This document shows, one piece after another, positions 26,336 through 34,148 of a stretch of 64,000 nucleotides of DNA (positions are counted from its first letter, which is position 1; each line of letters opens with the position of its first letter). A program made the translations under genes and the position numbers. Under the pieces are notes generated by a model. The model searched no databases. It saw nothing but the letters and a program-made list of their open reading frames with translations, and was not told the DNA's origin. Location of the stretch: positions 103,614 to 167,613 of the forward strand of contig DKUB01000058.1 of NCBI GenBank assembly GCA_002490465.1, given 5' to 3'. This DNA comes from Lachnoclostridium sp. UBA7215. GTDB taxonomy: Bacteria > Bacillota > Clostridia > Lachnospirales > Lachnospiraceae.

Positions 26336-26977
26336 TTACTGTCTGTCTGCCGCCGAGCCGCTGACTGTAGCCGCCGCCTTAATTTCCTTATCCATTTTTT
26401 GATAAAACTGTTTAAAACCAGCGTCTTTATCAATAGCTTCCTGAAGGCTGTCGGACACCTCTTCTTTCAAATCTACAATTTCCATATTTTTATCCGCGGA
26501 AGCTATAAAATCTTCCTGAGCCTCATCCAGAGCACTAAGATATATGGCATATCCGCCATCTGAGGTAGTTGTTACATAAAAGGCACTAAGACACGGCGCC
26601 AGTGTCTCAATATTTTTTAATTTCATATCATACTTTACATATACCCGGCAAGCATCTGTATCCTCATTTTTTATAACATAACAGTTAATATTCTGATAAT
26701 CCTCAACATAGGCCGCCATAGCTGTAAACTTCTCACGGTCAATTTGATTTATATCGCTGACAAGTGTACTTAAGGCATCCATATTCACCGTTTTTTTTGC
26801 CTCAAAGTACTTGGAAACTAATAAATATATCTCCTTATCCTGATTGAGTTCAAGCTCTGCATCCTCTGCCGAATTCCCACCGGAACCGCCTGTGGGTATT
26901 AAGGTAAGAATAAAGAAACTTAAAAATAAAGTAACAACGGTAATAACAATTACTAATTTTTTATATTTTAATTTCAT
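26336..26977 (-). CDS. Membrane-anchored extracytoplasmic protein, unknown function
   Basis: The 213-residue product has a basic N-terminus and one membrane anchor (KLVIVITVVTLFLSFFILTL), then a Gly/Ser linker (PTGGSGGNSAED). The extracytoplasmic domain of ~165 residues contains helical and strand segments (QDKEIYLLVSKYFEAKKTVN, NCYVIKNEDTDACRVYVKYD, YAIYLSALDEAQEDFIA). The alternation of a helix-rich start and a curved sheet, with VSKYFEAKKTVNMDALSTL, resembles NTF2-like or SnoaL-like folds, but that is only a guess. No lipobox is present. It lies 89 bases downstream of hslO on the same strand and ends at a terminator. I do not recognise a named family. Confidence 0.7.
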   Translation of the reverse strand: MKLKYKKLVIVITVVTLFLSFFILTLIPTGGSGGNSAEDAELELNQDKEIYLLVSKYFEAKKTVNMDALSTLVSDINQIDREKFTAMAAYVEDYQNINCYVIKNEDTDACRVYVKYDMKLKNIETLAPCLSAFYVTTTSDGGYAIYLSALDEAQEDFIASADKNMEIVDLKEEVSDSLQEAIDKDAGFKQFYQKMDKEIKAAATVSGSAADRQ

Positions 26978-27066
26978 ATCTTATCAACCTCGAAATGTAT
27001 ATTATAAACTGAATATCAAAATAGCCAGTAGTTTTCTCTTTCCAAAACAGTATATCAATAATTCTC

Positions 27067-27951
27067 TTATTTGTCCATCTTTTTTCGGAGTTCCTCAAGC
27101 TCCCGTACCGAAAAAGTATAATTGGTGTTACAAAAATGGCAATTCATAGTAATCGGTTTTCCATCCCTGATAATTTTCTCCAATTCTCTGTTTCCTAAAC
27201 TTACCAAAGCCTTTTTGAGACGCTGCTGTGAACAATTACATGAAAAAGAAACCGGCAATCTCTCATCATGAAAAACCGGATGAAAACCATTTAATATATC
27301 CTCTAAGATTTTTTCCGGCGTATAACCCTGTGACAAAAATTTTGTCACAGGCCAGACATCTGCCAGACGTTTTTCAAGTGTTACTATTATGTCTTCATCC
27401 GTCTCCGGCAAAAGCTGTATTATATAACCACCAGCCTGCGCCACCGTATTATCACGATTCATAAGGACTCCCAGTGCTACAGAAGAGGGCGTTTGCTCCG
27501 ATGCTGCAAAATAATAAGCGAGATCTTCTGCTATTTCTCCGGACACCATCTGTACCTGTCCGGCATAGGGCTCCTTTAACCCAATATCCTTTATTACTGT
27601 GAGTACACCATTTTTCAGCGCCCGGCCCACATCAAGTTTACCTGCCGGACTGGCAGGTAAATGCACAACCGGATTTTTAGCATATCCCTTTACATGGCCA
27701 TATGCATCTGATGTTACCGTTAAACCGCCGGCCGGTCCCTCACACTGGACCTGCAGGGTCAGTAAATCTTTCTCACCCTTCATCATGGCACCCATCATGA
27801 CTCCACCACAGAGCAGGCGTCCAAGAGCCGCTGTCATCACCGGGCTTGTACCATGTCTTGTTTTTGCTTCTTCTACAGTATGCCTTGCTGTTATACCAAA
27901 ACAGCGAATCTGTCCGCCTGCCGCCATGCCGCGGACAATATAGTCCTTCAA
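27067..27951 (-). CDS. hslO: Redox-regulated chaperone Hsp33
   Basis: Hsp33 is a holdase chaperone switched on by oxidative unfolding. The 294-residue protein starts MKDYIVRGMAAGGQIRCFGI and contains ALGRLLCGGVMMGAMMKGE and GMLTVI-type core segments. It ends with the zinc-binding switch CNC (FSCNCSQQRLKKAL) and, 28 residues later, CHFC (ITMNCHFCNTNYTF). All four cysteines are in place, so redox switching is expected. The start is a TTG at 27951 with GAGGG 6 bases upstream. The tRNA-Arg gene lies 45 bases upstream on the same strand, so readthrough transcription from the tRNA promoter is possible. Confidence 0.94.
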   Translation of the reverse strand: MKDYIVRGMAAGGQIRCFGITARHTVEEAKTRHGTSPVMTAALGRLLCGGVMMGAMMKGEKDLLTLQVQCEGPAGGLTVTSDAYGHVKGYAKNPVVHLPASPAGKLDVGRALKNGVLTVIKDIGLKEPYAGQVQMVSGEIAEDLAYYFAASEQTPSSVALGVLMNRDNTVAQAGGYIIQLLPETDEDIIVTLEKRLADVWPVTKFLSQGYTPEKILEDILNGFHPVFHDERLPVSFSCNCSQQRLKKALVSLGNRELEKIIRDGKPITMNCHFCNTNYTFSVRELEELRKKMDK

Positions 27952-27995
27952 TGATATCCCTCATTCCCGCCTTTTTTCAATAAAATCAAGAAAAA

Positions 27996-28068
27996 TGCAT
28001 CTGGAGGGATTCGAACCCCCGACCAAAGGCTTCGGAAGCCTCTACTCTATCCACTGAGCCACAGATGC
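27996..28068 (-). tRNA. tRNA-Arg (anticodon CCG)
   Basis: The minus strand folds as a complete cloverleaf of 73 bases. The acceptor arm is GCATCTG/CAGATGC, the D arm GCTC-AGTGGATA-GAGT, and the anticodon arm GAGGC-TTCCGAA-GCCTT with anticodon CCG (28035-28033). The T arm is GGGGG-TTCGAAT-CCCTC and the discriminator base is A. CCA is not encoded. The CCG anticodon reads CGG arginine codons. Its promoter lies at 28080-28109 and a T-rich stretch follows the gene. Confidence 0.97.
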
Positions 28069-28079
28069 ATTGCTAAATT

Positions 28080-28109
28080 ATTATATACCAAAACACCTGA
28101 ATTTGTAAA
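28080..28109 (-). promoter_or_regulatory. Promoter of tRNA-Arg
   Basis: On the minus strand TTTACA (28109-28104) and TATAAT (28085-28080) are 18 bp apart, about 12 bases before the mature tRNA 5' end. Confidence 0.65.
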
Positions 28110-28146
28110 GGGATAAATATTTTTTTGCATTAACATTTTAAAAATA

Positions 28147-29067
28147 TTATTTTAAAAGGAACCGATTTTCTTTCCGATCATAGAAATAAGCATGATCGGA
28201 TAACACATCTTCATCCCGCACATAATCAAGGTTTACCTGGCTGACCATCAACGAAATACCTTCCAGGGCATCTTTTGAATCCTCCGGCAACAACAATACC
28301 TCATGTACACTGCTCGGAATCAAATAAAAACTGGTATTGTACTGATCGGATAACTTTTTCATCAGATCCGGATAAACAATAACAGAAGCCCCATATGTAC
28401 CTTTTGTATTTGTAAGTATAAGCAGAGGTGAATGAATCAAACTATCGTGGTCCCCCTCTCTTTCCGCGCCCGATTCCACTTCTCTTGTTAAACACCGGAC
28501 CAACATCTTTTCAAGGGAATCAAGCTGAACAGGAAATAACCGGGGCGTATTAACCTGGGCCAGCTGCATTAGCTCCTGAGTTCCCACCTGCCAATAGTTC
28601 ATAAGCATATTGGTAACATTCATCGTTTCCACCCCCCTGATAGTATGGCGACATACAACATGAAAAGTAATCGCCAAATCTAAAAAGGGCAAAAATGGGC
28701 ATTCCTGCAATATCTTTTTGTTTCGTTCCTGCGATACCAGTCGAAAAAAAATGTTTGGTTTGCATGATTCAAAATCAAATGCCAGTTCTTTATAATCCGG
28801 CAGCTGCTTCTGCACTTCTGCCGCCAGAAGGCGAATTTCTTCTACTATTTCCGACATTGTCTTTTTCTGAGCAATATAATCCTCATAGTAATCTTCAATA
28901 TAAATTGTCGGTGTAATATTATCTTCACCAGGCGGACTAAATACTACCGCATATTTGCTTATATCATTATTTTTTAATAAAATATCATATTCTACATCCC
29001 ATCCTGTACCAGCATATTCCTCCTTTAAGCATTTTGTCAGCTGTTCCAAAAATTGGCCTTTTGTCAT
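28147..29067 (-). CDS. DUF5688 family protein
   Basis: The 306-residue cytosolic protein resembles the DUF5688 family found mainly in Lachnospiraceae, whose function is unknown. Visible features are an N-terminal helix (MTKGQFLEQLTKCLKEEY), TPTIYIEDYYEDYI, a middle segment FLDLAITFHVVCRHT with NVTNMLMNYWQV, and a C-terminal part with FYLIPSSVHEVLLLPED. The segment LIPSSVHEVLLLP, together with a conserved acidic ending, is typical of these proteins, which often occur in many copies per genome. GAAGGGAGAG lies 3 bases before the ATG at 29067; the longer ORF from 29172 has no ribosome-binding site and is rejected. No transmembrane segment is seen. A terminator for the upstream gdhA gene lies at 29177-29204. 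Confidence 0.75.
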   Translation of the reverse strand: MTKGQFLEQLTKCLKEEYAGTGWDVEYDILLKNNDISKYAVVFSPPGEDNITPTIYIEDYYEDYIAQKKTMSEIVEEIRLLAAEVQKQLPDYKELAFDFESCKPNIFFRLVSQERNKKILQECPFLPFLDLAITFHVVCRHTIRGVETMNVTNMLMNYWQVGTQELMQLAQVNTPRLFPVQLDSLEKMLVRCLTREVESGAEREGDHDSLIHSPLLILTNTKGTYGASVIVYPDLMKKLSDQYNTSFYLIPSSVHEVLLLPEDSKDALEGISLMVSQVNLDYVRDEDVLSDHAYFYDRKENRFLLK

Positions 29068-29176
29068 TCGCTCTCCCTTCTCATCTATTCTGTTCTCCCC
29101 TGTAAAACTGATTGTAACAAAGCAAAGGTTCAATTGCAAGGATCGTTTTACGCCAAATAAAACTTTCAACAAAGAA

Positions 29177-29204
29177 AAGCCCCATAAACATGTTTACAGG
29201 ACTT
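29177..29204 (-). terminator. Terminator after gdhA
   Basis: On the minus strand AAGTCCTGTAAA pairs with TTTATGGGGCTT (12 bp with several G-U pairs) around CATG, followed by TTCTTTGTT. It lies 33 bases past the gdhA stop. Confidence 0.75.
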
Positions 29205-29236
29205 TTCCATATCATCTTTATCTTGGAATTCAGCTA

Positions 29237-30571
29237 TTAAACAATTCCCTGTGCGGTCATAGCCTCTGCCACTTTCTCAAAACCGGCAATATTGGCACCA
29301 ACAACATAATTTTTCTCAAAACCATACTTTTTGGACGCCTCATCACAAGCATGGAAAATATTTACCATAATATCTTTTAATTTTGCATCTACTTCCTCAA
29401 ATGTCCAGCTGAGTCTCTCGCTGTTCTGTGACATCTCAAGAGCTGATGTAGCAACCCCGCCTGCATTAGAAGCTTTCCCAGGCGCAAACAGAACACCATT
29501 ACTCTGCAAATATTCTGTTGCCTCCAGTGTTGTAGGCATATTAGCACCTTCTGCCACAGCAATTACGCCGTTAGCAACCAGTGCTTTTGCATCGTCAATA
29601 TCAAGCTCGTTCTGGGTTGCACATGGAAGGGCAATATCACATTTTACGCTCCATACACCCTTTCCTTCATGATATTCAGCACTCTTTCTTGCTGCTGCAT
29701 ACTCGGTCAGACGTGCTCTTTTTACTTCTTTTACATCCTTCAAAAGCGCTACATCAATTCCCTCTGGATCATAAATCCAACCGGTAGAATCTGACACAGT
29801 AACTACCTTTGCCCCAAGCTGCTGAGCCTTTTGTGTTGCATAGATAGCAACATTTCCTGCACCGGAAACAACAACTGTTTTGCCAGCCATATCATGACCG
29901 TTGCATTTCATCATCTCTTCTGTGTAGTATAAAAGTCCATAACCGGTAGCTTCTGTTCGTGCCAGAGAGCCGCCATATGTGAGGCCTTTTCCTGTCAGCA
30001 CACCTTCATAACAGTTGCGGATTCTCTTATACTGTCCATACATATATCCAATCTCACGGCCACCAACACCGATATCACCGGCCGGTACGTCCGTATCCGC
30101 ACCAATATGTCTATAAAGCTCCGTCATAAAGCTCTGGCAAAATGCCATAACTTCCCGGTCGGATTTCCCTTTCGGGTCAAAGTCACAGCCACCCTTTCCA
30201 CCACCGATTGGCAGTCCCGTAAGGGAATTTTTGAAAATCTGCTCAAAACCGAGGAATTTTATGATTCCAAGATTTACGGACGGATGAAAACGCAGACCTC
30301 CTTTATAAGGTCCAATTGCACTGTTAAACTGCACACGATATCCAGTGTTTACCTGTACCTGGCCTTTATCATCTACCCATGGTACCCGGAACTTTATTTG
30401 CCTTTCCGGATTTACAAGACGCTCAAGCAAGGCATCCTTGCGATATTGTTCTTCGTTCTTTTCAACAACAGGACGGAGAGATTCAAGAACTTCTTTGGCT
30501 GCCTGATGAAACTCTGGTTCTGCAGGGTTTTTCTCAATTAATTCAGCCAATACTTCATCTACGTATGACAT
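29237..30571 (-). CDS. gdhA: NADP-type glutamate dehydrogenase
   Basis: This enzyme makes glutamate from 2-oxoglutarate and ammonia. The 444-residue hexameric-type enzyme has IGPYKGGLRFHPSVNLGI with the substrate-binding Lys, LPIGGGKGGCDFDPKGKSD with the catalytic Lys, PAGDIGVGGREIGYMYGQYK, the dinucleotide fold VVVSGAGNVAIYATQKAQQ and SNAGGVATSALEMSQNS. Length and motifs match the bacterial NADP-dependent assimilatory form. It is monocistronic: its own promoter at 30604-30633 and a terminator at 29177. AAGGAGG precedes the ATG. A small palindrome overlaps the -35 box. Confidence 0.95.
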   Translation of the reverse strand: MSYVDEVLAELIEKNPAEPEFHQAAKEVLESLRPVVEKNEEQYRKDALLERLVNPERQIKFRVPWVDDKGQVQVNTGYRVQFNSAIGPYKGGLRFHPSVNLGIIKFLGFEQIFKNSLTGLPIGGGKGGCDFDPKGKSDREVMAFCQSFMTELYRHIGADTDVPAGDIGVGGREIGYMYGQYKRIRNCYEGVLTGKGLTYGGSLARTEATGYGLLYYTEEMMKCNGHDMAGKTVVVSGAGNVAIYATQKAQQLGAKVVTVSDSTGWIYDPEGIDVALLKDVKEVKRARLTEYAAARKSAEYHEGKGVWSVKCDIALPCATQNELDIDDAKALVANGVIAVAEGANMPTTLEATEYLQSNGVLFAPGKASNAGGVATSALEMSQNSERLSWTFEEVDAKLKDIMVNIFHACDEASKKYGFEKNYVVGANIAGFEKVAEAMTAQGIV

Positions 30572-30603
30572 ACAAAAACCTCCTTAAAATTTTGTCGCTT
30601 ATT

Positions 30604-30633
30604 ATTATATAACACTACACGAGAACTTGACAA
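30604..30633 (-). promoter_or_regulatory. Promoter of gdhA with palindrome at the -35 box
   Basis: On the minus strand TTGTCA (30633-30628) and TATAAT (30609-30604) are 18 bp apart. AACTTGACAAGTT (30624-30636), a 5-3-5 inverted repeat, covers the -35 box and could be an operator. Confidence 0.55.
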
Positions 30634-30645
30634 GTTTTTTTTAAT

Positions 30646-31110
30646 TTACCGGGATGAAAGATAGCTGTTTGTATAATGAAAATCCCCGCTGACATCCTCA
30701 CCAAACCAGCTTGGAGGTCTGAATCCTGCGCTCTCTTCCTCTGTTTCAAACTCTACCTCAGCCAGATAAAACCCCTCATAATCCCCATGGAATATATCCA
30801 GTTCAATCTGATATCCCATATGGGGAATATAATATCTCGTTTTTGAAATTATTCTGCCATCCGCTTTTTCTTTGAGATGTTCATAACTTTCCCTTGTCAA
30901 AGGCAGCTCTGTCTCCTCGGCCATACAGAGTTTTACATTATCACCCGCAGGTTTTACGCGGCTTTTGTATGTGAGAATGTAGTCATTCCCCTTTCTTCTT
31001 GCCCGAATTGTTGGATTCTTGCACAAATAACATTGTTCCAGTTCAAAAGAAGAATAAGAATCTAAATCTTTTGGCAGCTGGTTTACAAGATACTTCTTTT
31101 CTATTTCCAT
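30646..31110 (-). CDS. CYTH-domain (triphosphate tunnel) protein
   Basis: The 154-residue protein begins MEIEKKYLVNQLP, containing the ExExK motif of CYTH domains. It continues with alternating basic strands (TIRARRKGNDYILTYKSR, ISKTRYYIP) and acidic strands (IELDIFHGDYEGFYLAEVEF) that line a triphosphate-binding tunnel. Bacterial members include inorganic triphosphatases and class IV adenylate cyclases; the exact substrate is not clear. Two starts are possible: an ATG at 31110 and a TTG at 31116 that is better spaced from GGAG. The ATG is listed. It lies 8-14 bases after the signal peptidase gene at 31125 and ends the rplS-region gene string before gdhA. Confidence 0.82.
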   Translation of the reverse strand: MEIEKKYLVNQLPKDLDSYSSFELEQCYLCKNPTIRARRKGNDYILTYKSRVKPAGDNVKLCMAEETELPLTRESYEHLKEKADGRIISKTRYYIPHMGYQIELDIFHGDYEGFYLAEVEFETEEESAGFRPPSWFGEDVSGDFHYTNSYLSSR

Positions 31111-31124
31111 TGACAATTATTCTC

Positions 31125-32132
31125 CTATTCGACTAAAGATATCTGATCCATCGGATAAAAACGTAGCCATGCCTTTCCCTTTATGTCGGAACGGTGAATT
31201 GCACCCACCTCAGATTTCCGGCTGTCTACACTGGCATTCCGGTTATCACCGAGAACAAAATATTCATCCGGACCAAGCTGTATCTCCTCAGCTGCCAGTC
31301 CGGGATCCTCTATATCTTCACGTCCGTACTCTTCTTCAAGATATTCTCCGTTAATATAAATCATACCGTCGCGAATCTGTACTGTTTCTCCCGGAAGCCC
31401 GATGATCCGTTTAATATAATTCACATCATCATTATAGGGAAAAATAACAACATCAAACCTCTCAGGATCATGGAAATAATAACTGACATTTTCCACGATA
31501 AGCTGGTCGCCATTTTCCAGTGTTGTCTCCATTGAGCTTCCCTCGACAGAAGTATGATGTGCCACAAACTTTGTAATAACAATAGCAAAGAGCAGGGCCA
31601 GCAGTACACAGATTAATATGCGCAGGGCGACACGCAAGAACGGATGTGTTTCGTTATAGGACTCATCAATATCCTCGGAAACATCTTTAAAGGGAAAACC
31701 GTCTCCCGATTCTTCTTTGCCGGAGACCTCTGTTTCCGGTTCAGCGTCCAGTTCCGTTATTGTAATTGGTTTCCAGGGCTTTACAATTTCTACCCCCTGT
31801 ACGCTCTCTTCCGTTACCTGTTCCAGCACTACAGTCTGATTTTCCGGCTCCGGCCATTCTTCCACTTCCGGCTCTATTCTTTCTTCCTGAGCAGCTGATT
31901 CAACTGTTTTCACCGGTTGCTCCGGTGATTCCGGCTGCTCCGGCTCAACCTGGTCAACCCGCTTTTGTTCTATATGCTGCAGACTTTTTATAATCTGGTC
32001 AATTTCTGTACGCGTTCCAAGATTCATATCCGGGACGCCCTCTTTTTTTTCACGTTTTAAAAATGTCTGAATCTCACGGCACACCTTCAGGCTGTCTTCA
32101 ATTTCTTTTTGCGTTTCCCAATCCTCATTCAT
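31125..32132 (-). CDS. lepB: Type I signal peptidase, copy 2, with long acidic N-terminus
   Basis: The 335-residue signal peptidase has an unusually long cytosolic N-terminal part (~170 residues). This contains a helical start (DWETQKEIEDSLKVCREIQT), then a Glu/Pro/Val-rich low-complexity stretch (VEPEQPESPEQPVKTVES), followed by one transmembrane helix (LRILICVLLALLFAIVITKF). The catalytic part is complete: Ser in SVEGSSMETTLENGD, Lys in NYIKRIIGLPGE and the box VLGDNRNASVDSRKSEVG. Typical forms are ~180-200 residues, so the tail is an addition. The ATG overlaps the rbgA stop by 4 bases. The acidic tail resembles in composition those of the 19289 membrane protein and DivIVA. Confidence 0.92.
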   Translation of the reverse strand: MNEDWETQKEIEDSLKVCREIQTFLKREKKEGVPDMNLGTRTEIDQIIKSLQHIEQKRVDQVEPEQPESPEQPVKTVESAAQEERIEPEVEEWPEPENQTVVLEQVTEESVQGVEIVKPWKPITITELDAEPETEVSGKEESGDGFPFKDVSEDIDESYNETHPFLRVALRILICVLLALLFAIVITKFVAHHTSVEGSSMETTLENGDQLIVENVSYYFHDPERFDVVIFPYNDDVNYIKRIIGLPGETVQIRDGMIYINGEYLEEEYGREDIEDPGLAAEEIQLGPDEYFVLGDNRNASVDSRKSEVGAIHRSDIKGKAWLRFYPMDQISLVE

Positions 32133-32977
32133 TCTTCCACCGGCCTTTCCAACGTTATGCGCCCAAGGCGGGCATTCCGAAAATCATCCAAAAGTAAAAA
32201 AGCAGCTTTATCTAAATTGGGTTCATTCCCTTTATTCAGACAACCGCGCCGAAGAGCCAGCTCTTCTAATAAAGGTACACCCTCCTTTGTTTCATCTATC
32301 TGATAATGTGTTTGCAATGTATCCGGATATTCCTGCTTTAGAAATGAAATCAACTCCAGGGCAAGCTCTGCACTGGATAATAATTCATCTTTAATGGAGC
32401 CAACAAACGCCAGACGCTGCCCAACGGTCTGGTTTTCAAATTTGGGCCATAAAATCCCCGGCGTATCCAGAAGTTCAACCTGAGGATTAAGCCTTATCCA
32501 CTGTTTCCCTCTTGTTATTCCCGGTTTATTTCCTGTTTTTGTGCAGGCCCTGCCGGCAAAGCTATTAATAAATGTTGATTTCCCCACATTGGGAATCCCA
32601 ACAATCATAGCGCGTACAGGACGGTTTTTGATACCACGTTTCCTGTCCCTCTCTATTTTTTCCCGGCATGCCTTTTGAATTAAGCTCTGTACCTGTTTCA
32701 GTTCATTCCGTTTTTTTGCATTGACGGCAAGCGCCAGATATCCCTGTTTTTCATAATAGCGCATCCATGGCTCAAGCAGGTCAGGATCTGCCATATCACT
32801 CTTATTCAGCAAAATTACACGGGATTTATTGTTTGCCAACTGGTTTATATCCGGATTTTTACTGCTGGCCGGTATACGTGCATCCACTAATTCCAAAATG
32901 ACATCAATTAACCGGATATCCTCCTGCATCGCACGTTTTGCCTTTGTCATATGTCCAGGATACCATTGAAGCTGCAT
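32129..32977 (-). CDS. rbgA: Ribosome biogenesis GTPase RbgA (YlqF)
   Basis: RbgA is an essential GTPase for late 50S assembly in Gram-positive bacteria. The 282-residue protein begins MQLQWYPGHMTKAKRAM, the family hallmark. It has circularly permuted GTPase motifs: NKSDMADP (G4), GIPNVGKSTFINSFAG (G1), GITRGKQW (G2) and DTPGILWP (G3), and a C-terminal domain with RRGCLNKGNEPNLDKAAFLL. The ORF can be extended to 33013, but AAGGAGGG precedes the ATG at 32977, which matches the family start. The first 74 bases overlap the end of the upstream signal peptidase gene in another frame. It is followed with ATGA overlap by the second signal peptidase. Confidence 0.95.
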   Translation of the reverse strand: MQLQWYPGHMTKAKRAMQEDIRLIDVILELVDARIPASSKNPDINQLANNKSRVILLNKSDMADPDLLEPWMRYYEKQGYLALAVNAKKRNELKQVQSLIQKACREKIERDRKRGIKNRPVRAMIVGIPNVGKSTFINSFAGRACTKTGNKPGITRGKQWIRLNPQVELLDTPGILWPKFENQTVGQRLAFVGSIKDELLSSAELALELISFLKQEYPDTLQTHYQIDETKEGVPLLEELALRRGCLNKGNEPNLDKAAFLLLDDFRNARLGRITLERPVEE

Positions 32978-33590
32978 AAGTCCCTCCTTTTTCTGTCCCG
33001 TCCGGTCCTCCAATAAAAGAGAAAGGATTCATGGAAAAGATTACCTTTCCAATTATATTTTCCCGTTTCACAACAGTAAAAGATGTGTTTCTACTGTCAT
33101 CCATATCCACACGGTTATCACTGAGGACAAAATACTCATCTTCTTTCAGCGTAATCTCTGCATGGGCACGTCCGGCAGAAACCATCGGTTCATATTGATA
33201 TTTTTCTTCTATTTTTTCTCCGTTAATATAGACAAATCCATCTTTAATCTGGATTTTTTCACCTGGAAGCCCAACAATCCTCCGTATTAAGATTGAAGAA
33301 TCATCTAAGAGCGCCTCATCTCCTTCTTTCTGTTCCGGATAAAAGGCAATTACTGCATGCCGTCCCGGCCTCAGGAAAATATAAGAAGTATTATTTATAA
33401 TGACATCTTCCCCGTTATAAAGAGTCGGCTCCATGGAACTTCCAATCATACTGGCACGCTTCATGGCAAAATGTACGATCAGCCAGGCAGCAAATATTAC
33501 AACTGCAATTTCAACAAGGAACAGTAACATTTCTTTTAATATTTTTATTCTCCGTTCTTTCTTCTGTTCTTCTTCAAAGCGGAGCCTCAC
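32904..33590 (-). CDS. Type I signal peptidase-like protein, copy 3, catalytic Lys replaced by Arg
   Basis: The 228-residue protein has a cytosolic start, one transmembrane helix (MLLFLVEIAVVIFAAWLIVH) and the signal peptidase fold: nucleophile Ser in MIGSSMEPTLYNGE, the core LPGEKIQIKDGFVYINGEKI and the box VLSDNRVDMDDSRNTSFTVV. The general-base Lys position, normally in (Y/F)(I/V)KR(I/V)(I/V)GLPG, reads ILIRRIVGLPG, so Lys is replaced by Arg. The usual GDNR is SDNR. The last ~30 residues (after FSFIGG) run over the start of rbgA and do not look like a family C-terminus. The start is a GTG at 33590 with AAAGGGTG upstream. It may be inactive, regulatory or of altered chemistry. Confidence 0.85.
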   Translation of the reverse strand: MRLRFEEEQKKERRIKILKEMLLFLVEIAVVIFAAWLIVHFAMKRASMIGSSMEPTLYNGEDVIINNTSYIFLRPGRHAVIAFYPEQKEGDEALLDDSSILIRRIVGLPGEKIQIKDGFVYINGEKIEEKYQYEPMVSAGRAHAEITLKEDEYFVLSDNRVDMDDSRNTSFTVVKRENIIGKVIFSMNPFSFIGGPDGTEKGGTYAASMVSWTYDKGKTCDAGGYPVN

Positions 33591-33621
33591 ACAATCACAC
33601 CCTTTTTAATATATGCAAAGA

Positions 33622-33658
33622 GGGCAGTAACCTAGCACAAATGTGCGCGCTACTGCCC
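33622..33658 (-). terminator. Hairpin after rplS
   Basis: GGGCAGTA (33622-33629) pairs with TACTGCCC (33651-33658), with an inner hairpin GCACAAATGTGC in the loop. On the minus strand it is followed by TCTTTGC, a weak T-tract. It lies 20 bases past rplS and may reduce readthrough into the signal peptidase gene. Confidence 0.65.
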
Positions 33659-33677
33659 CTTTTGAAACGCAAAGGAT

Positions 33678-34025
33678 TTATTTCACAAGCTCTTTTACCT
33701 TTGCCGCTTTACCCACACGGCCACGCAGATAATTGAGTTTTGCCCTTCTTACTTTGCCAAGACGGACTACTTCAATTTTCTCTACAATTGGGGAATGAAG
33801 AGGCCATGTTTTTTCAACGCCTACACCATTGGAGAATTTTCTTACTGTAAATGTCTCCCTGGAGCTTCCACCCTGTCTCTTTAAAACGACACCTTCAAAA
33901 ACCTGTGTTCTCTCACGCTGACCCTCTTTTACTTTTGCATATACCTTAACGGTATCGCCAACGCGAAACTGCGGAACTTCTGCCTTCATCTGTTCCTCTT
34001 CAATTTTCTTAATAATTTCGTTCAT
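33678..34025 (-). CDS. rplS: Ribosomal protein L19
   Basis: The 115-residue protein is L19 of the large subunit, at the 30S-50S interface. It shows the family start EIIKKIEEEQMKAEVPQFRV, GDTVKVYAKVKEGQRERTQV, FEGVVLKRQGGSSRETFTVR and WPLHSPIVEKIEVVRLGKVR. The C-terminus KLNYLRGRVGKAAKVKELVK is typical. It has its own promoter within the end of hisD and a ~90-base leader. The downstream order rplS-lepB-rbgA is common in Bacillota. Confidence 0.97.
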   Translation of the reverse strand: MNEIIKKIEEEQMKAEVPQFRVGDTVKVYAKVKEGQRERTQVFEGVVLKRQGGSSRETFTVRKFSNGVGVEKTWPLHSPIVEKIEVVRLGKVRRAKLNYLRGRVGKAAKVKELVK

Positions 34026-34148
34026 TGTTGTTCCTCCTGTTTTTTTGATGTTCTTAACATATATGTTCCTATCATATATTTTTTGTCAGAGGACCATCTA
34101 CTTTTTTCACAACATTAAGAATATACCATAATCTACAAGCGCCGTCAA
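34026..34148 (-). promoter_or_regulatory. rplS promoter and candidate L19 leader
   Basis: On the minus strand TTGACG (34148-34143) and TATATT (34125-34120) are 17 bp apart; the -35 box overlaps the last codons of hisD. The ~90-base leader holds GATGGTCCTCTGAC (34096-34083) and further down GGAACATATATGTT (34060-34047), which contains the palindrome AACATATATGTT. TGGTCC and GGAACA can pair with one mismatch. Bacillota rplS genes often carry an autoregulatory L19 leader RNA; this may be one, but I cannot verify the fold. Confidence 0.45.
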
